Assembly (NCBI RefSeq): GCF_014596085.1
Contig: NZ_JACCJY010000021.1
Location: 1-64,000 of the forward strand
Source: Azospirillum tabaci
GTDB lineage: Bacteria > Pseudomonadota > Alphaproteobacteria > Azospirillales > Azospirillaceae
Direction: 5' to 3'
Length of the DNA: 64,000 bases
Part shown: positions 36,709 to 45,590 of the stretch, piece after piece
How the letters are laid out: each line of letters starts with the position of its first letter
Numbering within the stretch: the first letter of the stretch is position 1
The notes under the pieces: model-generated
The model's input: only the letters and a program-made list of their open reading frames with translations
What the model was told of the DNA's origin: nothing
The model's database searches: none
Position numbers and translations under genes: made by a program

Positions 36709-37530
36709 ATGGCCACCCTTCCTGGCGGCAACTATGACGACATCATCACCGGCACCAACGGCAGCGACTTCATCAACGGCGGCAACGGTGACGACATCCT
36801 GATGGGTGGCAACGGCGCCGACGCGGTCCTGGGCGGCGATGGGCGCGACGCCCTGTTCGGCGGCAACGGCGACGACGTCCTGAGCGGCGGCAGCGGGGCC
36901 GACGTCCTCGACGGCGGCAACGGCACCGACACGCTGGATGGCGGGGACGGCGACGATTACCTGTCCGGCGGCAACGGCGACGACGTCCTGAGCGGCGGCC
37001 GTGGCAACGACATTCTCGACGGCGGCAACGGCGACGACGTCCTGAACGGCGGCGACGGCGCCGACATTCTGAGGGGCGGCAACGGCGACGACGTCCTGAC
37101 GGGCGGCGGCCACAACGATTACCTGGACGGCGGCGCCGGCAACGACATCCTGATGGGCGGCACCGGCGACGACATCCTGAAGGGTGGCGAGGGCGACGAC
37201 TTCCTGTCCGGCGGTGACGGCAACGACATCCTGGACGGCGGTGCGGGCAACGACATCCTGGCGGGCGGCGGCGGCAACGACGTCTTCGTCTTCTCCGGCG
37301 GCGGCGGCCAGGACGTGGTTCTCGACTTCCGCGCGGGCGAGGACGTCCTCCAGATCGAGCGCAACATCAACGGTCTGGAGATCAACGACGCCTCCGATCT
37401 GGCGGCCCGCGTCACCGACATGGGCGGCAACGCCGTCATCGATCTCGGCAACGGCGACAGCATCATGCTGAAGGGCGTTTCGGCCGACGAAGTTCACAAC
37501 AATCCGAACGACTTCTTCGTCATTCACTAA
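36709..37530 (+). CDS. RTX calcium-binding repeat protein, probable type I secretion substrate
   Basis: A 273-residue secreted protein made almost wholly of RTX nonapeptides. Residues 15-194 are 20 consecutive units of the GGxGxDxUx type (for example GGNGDDVLS, GGRGNDILD), without a break; only the first (GTNGSDFIN) and the fourteenth (GGGHNDYLD) deviate. Such units fold into a parallel beta-roll when calcium binds outside the cell. About 79 residues remain at the C-terminus (starting FVFSGGGGQDVVLDFRAGED), a usual RTX cap and uncleaved secretion signal region ending DFFVIH. There is no enzyme or adhesin domain and no N-terminal signal peptide. AAGGAG lies eight bases before ATG 36709. Cargo assignment to the exporter 1 kb upstream is inference. 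Confidence 0.93.
   Translation: MATLPGGNYDDIITGTNGSDFINGGNGDDILMGGNGADAVLGGDGRDALFGGNGDDVLSGGSGADVLDGGNGTDTLDGGDGDDYLSGGNGDDVLSGGRGNDILDGGNGDDVLNGGDGADILRGGNGDDVLTGGGHNDYLDGGAGNDILMGGTGDDILKGGEGDDFLSGGDGNDILDGGAGNDILAGGGGNDVFVFSGGGGQDVVLDFRAGEDVLQIERNINGLEINDASDLAARVTDMGGNAVIDLGNGDSIMLKGVSADEVHNNPNDFFVIH
36751..37290 (+). repeat. 27-bp coding tandem repeat (20 RTX units)
   Basis: The DNA of residues 15-194 is a 27-bp period array, with GGCGGCAACGGCGACGAC-like units. It is protein-coding minisatellite sequence, prone to length change by slippage or recombination. Confidence 0.85.
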
Positions 37531-37556
37531 AGCCGTAACCCACCCAGGGACCGGAC

Positions 37557-37583
37557 CGGCGGCGTGTCCCCCACACGCCGCCG
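37557..37583 (+). terminator. Strong hairpin between the RTX and glycosyltransferase genes
   Basis: A perfect 11-bp stem CGGCGGCGTGT / ACACGCCGCCG with a CCCCC loop, 26 bp after the RTX stop and 21 bp before the next ATG. No U-run follows, so it may act as partial terminator or as a 3-prime barrier that keeps RTX mRNA abundant relative to the downstream genes. Confidence 0.6.
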
Positions 37584-37604
37584 ATGGGTCCGGCTAAGGA
37601 ACGC

Positions 37605-39956
37605 ATGACCGTGCTCGCCGTCCTGCCGGCCTCCGCCTCCATCGCGTCCGCCCAGCTCCATGCGCTCGGCGACGATTTCGTGCTCGCCTCGTGGGAGAGC
37701 GACGGACCGGAGCCCTCCGGCCGAGTCGTTCCCACCCTCGACGGCGAGGAGGTCCGGCCCCCCTACACCACCTTGTCCGTCCGGACGAGCTGGGGTGGGC
37801 AGCGGGTGCTGTCGATCCTGCGGGCGCCCCGGACCTCCGGTGCGCCCGTCCGTTTCGTTGCCCAGAGCCGCGTCGTCGCGGAGGTTTTGGCGGAACCGCA
37901 GGTTCCCGATCCCGACCCCGCCTTCCTGCTGGGCAGCCTCGACGCGCCGTCGCGGCTGCGCGTCGTCCGTTTCCTCTTCGATTTCGCGCGCTCCACCCCG
38001 GCGCTGCGCAGCGATGCCGGCTTCGCCACGGTCTGCCGCCGCATGGTGCTGGAGCTGTCGCCGACCCCCTCCCCGATCATCGCCCGCGCCCTGGCGACCG
38101 ACGAGCTTCTGCTCTGCGGCGGCTCGCTGTCCTCCGGCTTCGGCGAAGTGACGGGGGCGGTCATCATCACGGCTGGCGCCGTCGGCCCCTCCCCCTTCGA
38201 CGTCTGCATCGGTTCCGCGCTCGACCGGCGCGGGCGCGCCGCCATGTCGCTGCTGGTGGACAAGGCCCTGTGCGCGCCGGGCAACCTGCTGGTGGTGCTG
38301 GGACGCAACGGGCTGGCCTGCCGCGCCTTCTCGGCGGTCCCGCCCAACCTGCCGAGCCTGACCGAACGCTTGTCCACCCGTCGCGACACGCCGCTGGAGT
38401 TGCGCCAGTACATTCTGAACGCGCTCGCCCGGCGCGGGCGGTCGGACGCCACGGCGGCGGCGGCGGTGCGCGAGCTTCAAGTGCTCGCCCCGCTGCCCAA
38501 GCGGCAGGTCGCCGATGCCAAGCGCTCCATCGGCGCCGCCCTCGACCTCGCCGTTCCGACCGGCGACGGCGGGCTGTTCCTGGCCGGCTGGGTGCACGAT
38601 CCGCACGGCCTGTCCGGCGGCCTCACCGTGCACACGCCCTTCGGCGGCGAGCGCCGGCTGGAGATGCTGGAGCACCGCTTCCCGCGCGAGGACGTGGCGA
38701 AGCTGTTCGGCACCGCCCCGTCCACCGACCGCAGCGGCTTCGTCGCCTACCTGCCCGGCGCGCCCGAGCCCGCCGCGGCGCTTCAGGTCCATGCGGAGCT
38801 TCGCCTCGGGTCGGGCGGGTCGATCCGGCTGGTGCCGCCGTTGCGCCCGCTGTCGCCCGCCGACGCCCGCGCCGCGGTTCTGGGCAGCCTGCCGCCGCAG
38901 CACGCGACGCCGCTGGTTCTGGAAACCGTGATCGCCCCGGCCGTAGCACCGCTCCACGCCGCCCACATGGCCAGCCGCGGCGAGCCGGAAACCGTCAGCT
39001 TCGGGCGCGGTCCGGAAACGCCCGCCGTCTCGGTCATCATCCCGCTTTACAAGGCGCTGGAGTTCCTGCGCTTCCAGCTCTCAAGCTTCGCCACCGATCC
39101 CGGCATGGCCGGGGCGGAGCTGATCTTCGTGCTCGACAGCCCGGAGCAGCGCGACGAGCTGGTGCACATGCTGCACGGCTTCCACGCGCTCTACGGCCTG
39201 CCGATGCGGGTGCTGGTGCAGCCGGCCAATTACGGCTACTCGGCGGCCAACAACGCCGGGGTCGCGGCCTCCACCGGGCGGACGCTGCTGTTCCTGAATT
39301 CCGACGTGATCCCCGACCAGCCCGGCTGGCTGCCCGCCCTGCTCGGCGCGCTGGAGCGCACGCCGGGCACCGGCGCGGTCGGGCCGAAGCTGCTGTTCGA
39401 TGACGACAGCCTGCAGCACGCCGGCCTCTACTTCGACCGCGACGTCCGCGGGCGCTGGTACAACCATCACTTCTTCAAGGGCCTGCCGCGCGACTTCCTG
39501 CCCGCCCGGCGGGAGCGCAGCGTGCCCGGCGTGACCGGCGCCTGCCTGATGATGACCCGCGAGACCTTCGACTCCGTGGGCGGCTTCTGCGAGGACTACG
39601 TCATCGGCGACTACGAGGACTCCGACCTCTGCCTGCGCATCCGCAAGGCCGGGCTGGACATCCGCTACGTCCCGTCGGTCGAGCTGTACCATCTGGAGCG
39701 CCGCTCGATCAGCCGGCACCAGGGCTACACCCGCGGTGTCGCCTCCGAATACAACGGCTGGCTCCACGCCCGCCGCTGGGGCGCGATGATGGAAGAGCTG
39801 GCCGCGCGCGACTGGAACGCGCCGCCGCCGCCGCCCGCGCTGGAGGACAGCCTGATGCGCCCCCTGTCGGCGGGCGCCCCCGCGGACGCCGCCCTTCCCG
39901 TAGCCGTTCCGGGCAAATCCCGCCTGTTCGGGCGCGCGAACCGGAACCGGAGCTGA
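37605..39956 (+). CDS. Multidomain GT2 glycosyltransferase
   Basis: A 783-residue protein. The first 300 residues are not recognised. A beta-sandwich-like module with LFLAGWVHDPHGLSGGLTVH follows (about 320-390). From about 474 a GT2 GT-A domain begins (VSVIIPLYKALEFLRFQLSS), with PANYGYSAANNAGVAASTG, the metal-site LFLNSDVIPDQPGW (D567), GLYFDRD and the acceptor-side VGGFCEDYVIGDYEDSDLCL. It should transfer a sugar from a nucleotide donor to a surface glycan or protein. No membrane helix is seen. AAGGA lies five bases before ATG 37605. It is the first gene of a tightly packed run (four bases to the next). A related but degenerate protein is encoded at 42083. Confidence 0.88.
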   Translation: MTVLAVLPASASIASAQLHALGDDFVLASWESDGPEPSGRVVPTLDGEEVRPPYTTLSVRTSWGGQRVLSILRAPRTSGAPVRFVAQSRVVAEVLAEPQVPDPDPAFLLGSLDAPSRLRVVRFLFDFARSTPALRSDAGFATVCRRMVLELSPTPSPIIARALATDELLLCGGSLSSGFGEVTGAVIITAGAVGPSPFDVCIGSALDRRGRAAMSLLVDKALCAPGNLLVVLGRNGLACRAFSAVPPNLPSLTERLSTRRDTPLELRQYILNALARRGRSDATAAAAVRELQVLAPLPKRQVADAKRSIGAALDLAVPTGDGGLFLAGWVHDPHGLSGGLTVHTPFGGERRLEMLEHRFPREDVAKLFGTAPSTDRSGFVAYLPGAPEPAAALQVHAELRLGSGGSIRLVPPLRPLSPADARAAVLGSLPPQHATPLVLETVIAPAVAPLHAAHMASRGEPETVSFGRGPETPAVSVIIPLYKALEFLRFQLSSFATDPGMAGAELIFVLDSPEQRDELVHMLHGFHALYGLPMRVLVQPANYGYSAANNAGVAASTGRTLLFLNSDVIPDQPGWLPALLGALERTPGTGAVGPKLLFDDDSLQHAGLYFDRDVRGRWYNHHFFKGLPRDFLPARRERSVPGVTGACLMMTRETFDSVGGFCEDYVIGDYEDSDLCLRIRKAGLDIRYVPSVELYHLERRSISRHQGYTRGVASEYNGWLHARRWGAMMEELAARDWNAPPPPPALEDSLMRPLSAGAPADAALPVAVPGKSRLFGRANRNRS

Positions 39957-39960
39957 CCTG

Positions 39961-40788
39961 ATGAACGAGATCCTCACCGGGCGCCGCCTCGCCGTCCTGC
40001 GCCGCAACACCGACCCGCGGCTGGAATGGCTGTGCGCGCAGATCGCCCGCAACCGCTTTCTGCCCGTGCCGCCGCCGGACCGCGTGTTCATCGGCGACGG
40101 CGATTTCCGGGCCATCGGGGCGGAGTTCCTGCGCCACTTCGTTCGCGTCGGCGGGCTGAAGCCGAAGCACCGCGTGCTGGAGATCGGCTGCGGCATCGGG
40201 CGCATGGCCGTGCCGCTGACCCAGTATCTGGACTCCAGCTACGACGGCGTGGACATCGTCGAGGATGGCATCCGCTGGTGCGCGGAGACGATCACCCCGG
40301 CCTACCCGGAGTTCCGCTTCCGGACGCTCGACGTGGCGAACGCGCTCTACAACCCCGGCGGGGCGGAGGACGCGGCGCAGACCCGCCTGCCCTTCCCGGA
40401 CGGCGGGCACGACTTCGTGATCCTGACCTCGGTCATCACCCATCTGCGGACGGCGGAGACGGTGCGCTACGCCGCGGAGATCGCCCGCGTGCTGAAGCCG
40501 GGCGGGCGCTGCTTCCTCAGCCTGTTCCTGGTGGACGCCCGCGCGCGGGACGGCATCGCGAAGAAGACCGCCCGCCCGGCCTTCCTTGACGCCGCCGGGC
40601 CGGAGTTCATCGCCGACGAGGCCAACCCGAACGCCGCCGTCGCCTACGGCGAATCCTTCCTGCTCGGCACCTTCGCGGAACAGGGGCTGCGCCCGGCGCG
40701 CCCGGTCCTGCGCGGCCACTGGAGCGGGCAGCGCAACGCCGAGAACTTCCAGGATCTCCTGGTTCTGGAAAAGGAGGGCGCGCGATGA
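39961..40788 (+). CDS. Class I SAM-dependent methyltransferase
   Basis: A 275-residue methyltransferase with the SAM motif I HRVLEIGCGIGRMAVPLTQY, the acidic ribose residue in YDGVDIVEDGIRWC, the later motifs DFVILTSVITHL and ARVLKPGGRCFLSLFLVDA. The substrate is unknown; in a glycosyltransferase cluster it could methylate a sugar or cap a glycan. It starts four bases after the GT2 gene and ends overlapping the next gene (ATGA), so it is translationally coupled on both sides. Confidence 0.9.
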   Translation: MNEILTGRRLAVLRRNTDPRLEWLCAQIARNRFLPVPPPDRVFIGDGDFRAIGAEFLRHFVRVGGLKPKHRVLEIGCGIGRMAVPLTQYLDSSYDGVDIVEDGIRWCAETITPAYPEFRFRTLDVANALYNPGGAEDAAQTRLPFPDGGHDFVILTSVITHLRTAETVRYAAEIARVLKPGGRCFLSLFLVDARARDGIAKKTARPAFLDAAGPEFIADEANPNAAVAYGESFLLGTFAEQGLRPARPVLRGHWSGQRNAENFQDLLVLEKEGAR

Positions 40789-42086
40789 GCCTGCCCCGCG
40801 TCCTCGTCGTCGCGCACAACCACCCGAGCCTGCACCCCGGCGGCACGGAGATCTTCGCGCACGAGCTGTTCGGCAGCCTGAAGGCCAAGGGGGCGGAGGC
40901 CCTGTTCCTCGCCTGCACCAACGGGGTCCACCGAGACCGCAAGCCCGGCACCAACCTCCAGACGCTGGGCCGCAGCGCCGACGAGGTGGTGCTGTGGGCC
41001 GGGCATTTCGATCACTTCTTCCAGAGCCAGATCGACCTGCACGGCATCGTGCCGGACCTGTCGAACCTGCTGCGCGCTTTCCAGCCGGACATCGTGCACA
41101 TCCACCACACCCTGCTGCTGGGCGTGGAGATGCTGTTCCTGATCCGCCGCGTCTGCCCGCGGGCGCGGATCGTCTACACGCTGCACGACTACTACCCGAT
41201 CTGCGCCAACGACGGGCAGATGGTGACAACGGGAAGTCACGCGCTGTGCCGCATGGCCTCGCCCGACGCCTGCCACCGCTGCTTCCCCGACCGGCCGGCC
41301 GACCAGTTCGTGCTGCGCGAGAAGCACATCAAGGCGATGTTCGGGCTGGTCGATCATTTCCTGGCGCCCAGCGCCTTCCTGCGCGACCGCTACATCGCCT
41401 GGGGCCTCGACCCGGACAGCATCTCCGTCGTGGAGAATGGGCGCCCGGCGGTCCGTCCGGCGCCGCACCGGCCGCTGCCCGGGGGGGCGCCGCGCAACGC
41501 CTTCGCCTATTTCGGCAACCTGAACCCCTTCAAGGGAATCACCGTCGCGCTGGACGCCGCCGCCCGGCTGGAGAAGCAGGGGCAGGACCTGACGCTGGCC
41601 GTTCATGGGGGCGCGCCGTTCCAGACCGACGCCTTCAAGGACAAGGTCGAGCAGGGCTTCAAGGGCGCCCGCGGCACCGCCGTCCGCCATGGCCCCTACC
41701 GGCGCGAGGAGATGCCCGATTTGATGGCCGCCGCCGATTGGGTGGTGATGCCGTCGATCTGGTGGGAGAACGCGCCCCTGGTCATCCGCGAAGCCTTCCA
41801 GCACCGCCGCCCGGTCATCTGCAGCGGCATCGGCGGCATGGCGGAATCGGTGACAGACGGGGTGGACGGCCTGCATTTCCGGGCGGGGGACGCCGCGGAT
41901 CTGGCGCGCGTGATGACGCGCGCGATGACCGAGCCGGGCCTGTGGGACCGGCTCGTCTCCAACATACCGGCGGTCCCGACGACCGAGGAGGCCGCCGAAA
42001 AACACGTCATTCTCTATGACGACATAATCAACGGTCCGGGGGGAAGGCATGGGCAGGGTTCGATTGCGGGGAGCATCGCGGGATGA
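40785..42086 (+). CDS. GT4-family glycosyltransferase (copy 1)
   Basis: A 433-residue GT-B enzyme. The N-terminal half opens VLVVAHNHPSLHPGGTEIFA (acceptor loop GGTE), and the donor half has YFGNLNPFKGITVALDAA and the ExxxxxxxE-type WWENAPLVIREAF. A cysteine triad LCRMASPDACHRCFPD, also in the paralogue at 44277, may bind a metal or form a disulfide. It starts at ATG 40785 overlapping the methyltransferase stop, and its own end overlaps the next start (42083), so three genes are chained by ATGA overlaps. The last about 20 residues are glycine-rich and differ from the paralogue. Confidence 0.9.
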   Translation: MSLPRVLVVAHNHPSLHPGGTEIFAHELFGSLKAKGAEALFLACTNGVHRDRKPGTNLQTLGRSADEVVLWAGHFDHFFQSQIDLHGIVPDLSNLLRAFQPDIVHIHHTLLLGVEMLFLIRRVCPRARIVYTLHDYYPICANDGQMVTTGSHALCRMASPDACHRCFPDRPADQFVLREKHIKAMFGLVDHFLAPSAFLRDRYIAWGLDPDSISVVENGRPAVRPAPHRPLPGGAPRNAFAYFGNLNPFKGITVALDAAARLEKQGQDLTLAVHGGAPFQTDAFKDKVEQGFKGARGTAVRHGPYRREEMPDLMAAADWVVMPSIWWENAPLVIREAFQHRRPVICSGIGGMAESVTDGVDGLHFRAGDAADLARVMTRAMTEPGLWDRLVSNIPAVPTTEEAAEKHVILYDDIINGPGGRHGQGSIAGSIAG

Positions 42087-44245
42087 AGGAACCGATCACC
42101 AAGGCCGACATCACGGCGGCCATTCTTCTTGACGACGACACGCTCGTCCTGTTCGGCGCCATCGACCGGGCGCTGCCCGCGCAGGGCTCCGTGCATCTCG
42201 ACGGGTCGGTGGAGGGCCGGTACGCCGGACGCTCCTGGGCCGACGCGGAGGGCGAGCGTTGGTTCCTCGGCGGCATCCGCGTGCCGGGGCTGGCCCAGAT
42301 GCGCCCATCGCGCGTCGAGCTGGCGGACGAGAAGGGGGAACGCCTCGTCCTGCCGCGCCTGTCCAACGTCCGCACCAACCCGTCGCACCTCGTCTCGGCG
42401 CTGAAGGGCTTCCAGCCCGGCGCGCTGGCCCTGGCGCTGGATTTCGCGATCCAGCTTGCCGCGTCTTCGGACAGTGACTCCGACCGCATCGGCCGCCTGC
42501 TCTCGGGCCTCGCCCAGGAGGTGTCGCAGCCGGACGGCTTCGCCGAGGTGTTCGGGCGCTTCCGGGACGGCAGCCTGATGCTCCAGGGCTGGGCGCGCAG
42601 TTTCCGCAGCGGCGCCCAGAAGATCCTGATCGAGGCGGAGGAGACCGCCGCCTACCGCGCCACCGCCGGGTCCTTCGCCCGTCCCGACCTGCCGCCGGAG
42701 GCGTCGGGTGTGATGGCGGTGCTGACCGACCAGACCCCGCTTCCCACCGCCATTCGCCGCATCCACTACCGCGCCGCCGAGGGCTGGCGCCATCTGGAGA
42801 TCTTCGAGCACCGCACCATCCTGCCTGACGGCGTGGCCTCGGCCCATGTGCGCGACATGCTGGGCAACATCCAGGACGCCGAGACGCGCCAGAAGATGTC
42901 CCGCATCGCCGCGTCGCGCTACGACGGGGCGGAAACGGTGTCGCGGCTCGACATTCCGGTGCGGACCGGGCTGGACATGGCGTTGCGCGTGCCGGGGGCC
43001 GGGCTGTTCGTCGCCGGCTGGCTGCTCGACCCGACGCGGCAGGTCCGCGCCGTCACGCTGAAGGGGCCGGGCGTCGCCGTCCGGCTCGATGAGGGTTGGT
43101 CGCGGCTGTCCCGCCGCGACGTGACGGAGGCCTTCCAGCATGACGGCCTGTTCGCCGGGCGCATGATCCCCGGCCAGGACCAGCACGGCTTCACCGCCTT
43201 CGCCGCCGAGCCGTCGGGCCTGCCCCAGGGGGCCGAGTTCCATCTGGAACTGGAACTGGCCGACGACCGCTTCGCCTTCCTGCCGCTGAGCTGCCTGCCA
43301 CCGGCGCCGGAAGCGTTGCGCCGCATGCTGTCGCTGGTCAATCTGGACAGCCCGTCCATCGACACGCTGATCGCGCGTCATGTCGGCCCGATGCTGCGCA
43401 CCGCCCGCTCCCGTTCCGGTGTCTTGCCGTCGGCGGGCGTGCACCCGATGGGCCGCCCGGTGAAGGCGCCGCGCGTCTCGGTGATCCTGCCGGTGACCGA
43501 CGGGCGGGAGGATGTGGACCTCAACATCGCCCGCCTCGCCATCGACCCGGATTTCGCGGAGACCGAACTGCTGGTGGTCGCCGCCGCCGGCACGCACGAG
43601 CGGCTGGGCGGAGCGGTCCGTCAGGCCGCCGCCTTCTACCGCATGGCCGTCACCTTCGTGGCCGCCCCCGACGCCACCGACGCCTTCGAGGCGATGGCCG
43701 CCGCCCTGCCCCACGCCCGCGGCGAGCGGGTGCTGACGCTCTCCCCCTCCGTCCTGCCGACCGAGAAGGGCTGGCTGTCGGCGCTGGAGCGGGTGTCGCG
43801 CAAGTCCGGCGGGCCGGTGATGGTCAGCCCGACGCTTCTCTACGAGGACCATTCGATCCGCTTCGCCGGCATCATGGCGGTGGAGGGTTCCGACGGCACC
43901 AAGACCTTCGAGCGCCGCTTCGCCGGTTACCCGCGCGACTGGCTGAAGGAGCAGGACGCGGCGACGGTGGACGCCGCCGCCCCGGAATGCGCCTTGCTGC
44001 CCAAGGACGCCCTGGTCCGGGCGCTCGCCACCATGGGCTCCTACATGGGGGCCGACCACAAGGGGCTGGATCTCTGCCTGCGCCTGCGCGCGCTGGGCGG
44101 GGCCTGCGTCTGGCTGCCCCGCGTCACCCTGGTGGCGCTGGACGAGCAGCCGCGCGACGCGCACGCCGACCGCTGGCGCCGCGCCGGCGCCATGGTGGAC
44201 CGTTGGAGCTTCGAGGACATCTGGTCCGCCCGCGCCGCCGCCTAA
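42083..44245 (+). CDS. Degenerate GT2-like multidomain protein (probably inactive glycosyltransferase)
   Basis: A 720-residue relative of the protein at 37605, with the same order: an N-terminal region, sandwich-like modules (SLMLQGWARSF near residue 170 and GLFVAGWLLDP near 311) and a C-terminal GT-A-like domain starting RVSVILPVTDGREDVDLNIA. The catalytic features are gone. Where the active paralogue has LFLNSDVIP this one has LTLSPSVLP (about residue 552), and the NNAG donor loop is replaced by APDATDAFEAMAAALPHARG. The late part (GSYMGADHKGLDLCLRLRAL) still follows the fold. I infer a non-catalytic partner or glycan-binding subunit. It is coupled to the GT4 gene by an ATGA overlap. Confidence 0.8.
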   Translation: MKEPITKADITAAILLDDDTLVLFGAIDRALPAQGSVHLDGSVEGRYAGRSWADAEGERWFLGGIRVPGLAQMRPSRVELADEKGERLVLPRLSNVRTNPSHLVSALKGFQPGALALALDFAIQLAASSDSDSDRIGRLLSGLAQEVSQPDGFAEVFGRFRDGSLMLQGWARSFRSGAQKILIEAEETAAYRATAGSFARPDLPPEASGVMAVLTDQTPLPTAIRRIHYRAAEGWRHLEIFEHRTILPDGVASAHVRDMLGNIQDAETRQKMSRIAASRYDGAETVSRLDIPVRTGLDMALRVPGAGLFVAGWLLDPTRQVRAVTLKGPGVAVRLDEGWSRLSRRDVTEAFQHDGLFAGRMIPGQDQHGFTAFAAEPSGLPQGAEFHLELELADDRFAFLPLSCLPPAPEALRRMLSLVNLDSPSIDTLIARHVGPMLRTARSRSGVLPSAGVHPMGRPVKAPRVSVILPVTDGREDVDLNIARLAIDPDFAETELLVVAAAGTHERLGGAVRQAAAFYRMAVTFVAAPDATDAFEAMAAALPHARGERVLTLSPSVLPTEKGWLSALERVSRKSGGPVMVSPTLLYEDHSIRFAGIMAVEGSDGTKTFERRFAGYPRDWLKEQDAATVDAAAPECALLPKDALVRALATMGSYMGADHKGLDLCLRLRALGGACVWLPRVTLVALDEQPRDAHADRWRRAGAMVDRWSFEDIWSARAAA

Positions 44246-44276
44246 CCCCGCACGCCCTTTCGAGATCGGCCCGACC

Positions 44277-45590
44277 ATGAGCAACAAGCGCGTCCTGATC
44301 ATCAGCCACGGCCATCCCGCCTTCTCGCTGGGCGGCGCGGAGGTGGCCTCCTACAACCTGCACCAGGGGCTGCACGATCTGCCGGGATGGGAGAGCCATT
44401 ATCTGGCCCGCACCTCCCCGCCGGTCACGCCGCACGGCAGCTCCGCCCTGATGGCGCTGCGCCAGAAGGAGCGGGAGGTCCTCTACTACGCCAACGACTA
44501 CGACCATTTCCGGCTGTCGAACCGCAACCTGCCGGGGCTGGAGAAGGACTTCGTCCGCTACGTCCGCGACCTTCAGCCGGACGTGGTGAACTTCCACCAT
44601 TTCCTGGGTCTGGGTATCGAGACGATCCAGGCGATCCGGCAGGCGCTGCCCCGCGTGCCGATCGTGGTGACCTTCCACGAGTATCTGTCCATCTGCCACC
44701 ACCACGGCCAGATGGTGAAGACCAGCCGCAACACGCTGTGCTACCGCGCCAGCCCGGCGGACTGCGCCGGCTGCTTCCCGCACATCGGCGAGGCGCAGTT
44801 CTTCAAGCGCGAGCTGTTCCTGAAGACCTTCCTGGAGCAGGCGGACTTCTACGTCAGCCCGTCGAACTTCCTGATCGACCGCTACGTCGACTGGGGCCTG
44901 CCCCGCGAGAAGTTCCGCATGATCGAGAACGGCCTGACGGTCGAGGGGATCGCCCCGCCCCGCCCGCTGGCCCGCGGCGGCAAGCGCAACCGCTTCGCCT
45001 TCTTCGGCCAGCTCACCGAGTTCAAGGGCGCCCATGTGCTGGTCGAGGCGATCGGCCGCGTCTCCGAGAAGGCGTGGGGCGAGGACGGTGCGCTGATGAT
45101 CTTCGGCGGCAACCTGGAGCGCCAGCCCGAGGCCTACCAGAAGAAGTTCAACGAGGCGGTGGAGCGTGCGGGCGACCGCGTGCGCTTCTACGGCAGCTAC
45201 CGTTCCGCCGAACTGCCCGGCCTGATGAAGGATGTGGACTGGGTGGTGATGCCCTCCATCTGGTGGGAGAACTCGCCGGTGGTAATCCAGGAAGCCTTCC
45301 TGCACGGCCGCCCGATCATCTCCAGCAACATCGGCGGCATGGGCGAGAAGGTGACCCACGGCGTGGACGGCCTGCATTTCCGCAACGCCAGCGTCGAGGA
45401 TCTGGTGGACCGCCTGACCGAGGCGCTGACCACGCCGGACCTGTGGGACCGCCTGCGCATGCGCATCCGCCGCCCCATCGACCGCGCGGAATGCGCCCGC
45501 CGCCACGCCGACGTGTTCGACGCGCTGATTGCGAATGCTGGCGGCGGTGCCGTGTCGATGCCCGAGCGGGCGGTGGCGCAGAAGCCGTGA
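44277..45590 (+). CDS. GT4-family glycosyltransferase (copy 2)
   Basis: A 437-residue GT-B enzyme, clearly a paralogue of the one at 40785. It has RVLIISHGHPAFSLGGAEVA, VNFHHFLGLGIETIQAIRQA, the shared cysteine triad LCYRASPADCAGCFPH, the donor-site FFGQLTEFKGAHVLVEAI and WWENSPVVIQEAF. The two probably add different sugars in one pathway. It starts 31 bp after the degenerate GT2-like gene and its stop overlaps the next ATG (TGATG). Confidence 0.91.
   Translation: MSNKRVLIISHGHPAFSLGGAEVASYNLHQGLHDLPGWESHYLARTSPPVTPHGSSALMALRQKEREVLYYANDYDHFRLSNRNLPGLEKDFVRYVRDLQPDVVNFHHFLGLGIETIQAIRQALPRVPIVVTFHEYLSICHHHGQMVKTSRNTLCYRASPADCAGCFPHIGEAQFFKRELFLKTFLEQADFYVSPSNFLIDRYVDWGLPREKFRMIENGLTVEGIAPPRPLARGGKRNRFAFFGQLTEFKGAHVLVEAIGRVSEKAWGEDGALMIFGGNLERQPEAYQKKFNEAVERAGDRVRFYGSYRSAELPGLMKDVDWVVMPSIWWENSPVVIQEAFLHGRPIISSNIGGMGEKVTHGVDGLHFRNASVEDLVDRLTEALTTPDLWDRLRMRIRRPIDRAECARRHADVFDALIANAGGGAVSMPERAVAQKP

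Noticed and set aside
36751..37290. Regular short repeats resembling a CRISPR or minisatellite array
   Set aside because: The 27-bp period encodes RTX nonapeptides in an open frame; there are no unique spacers or cas genes.
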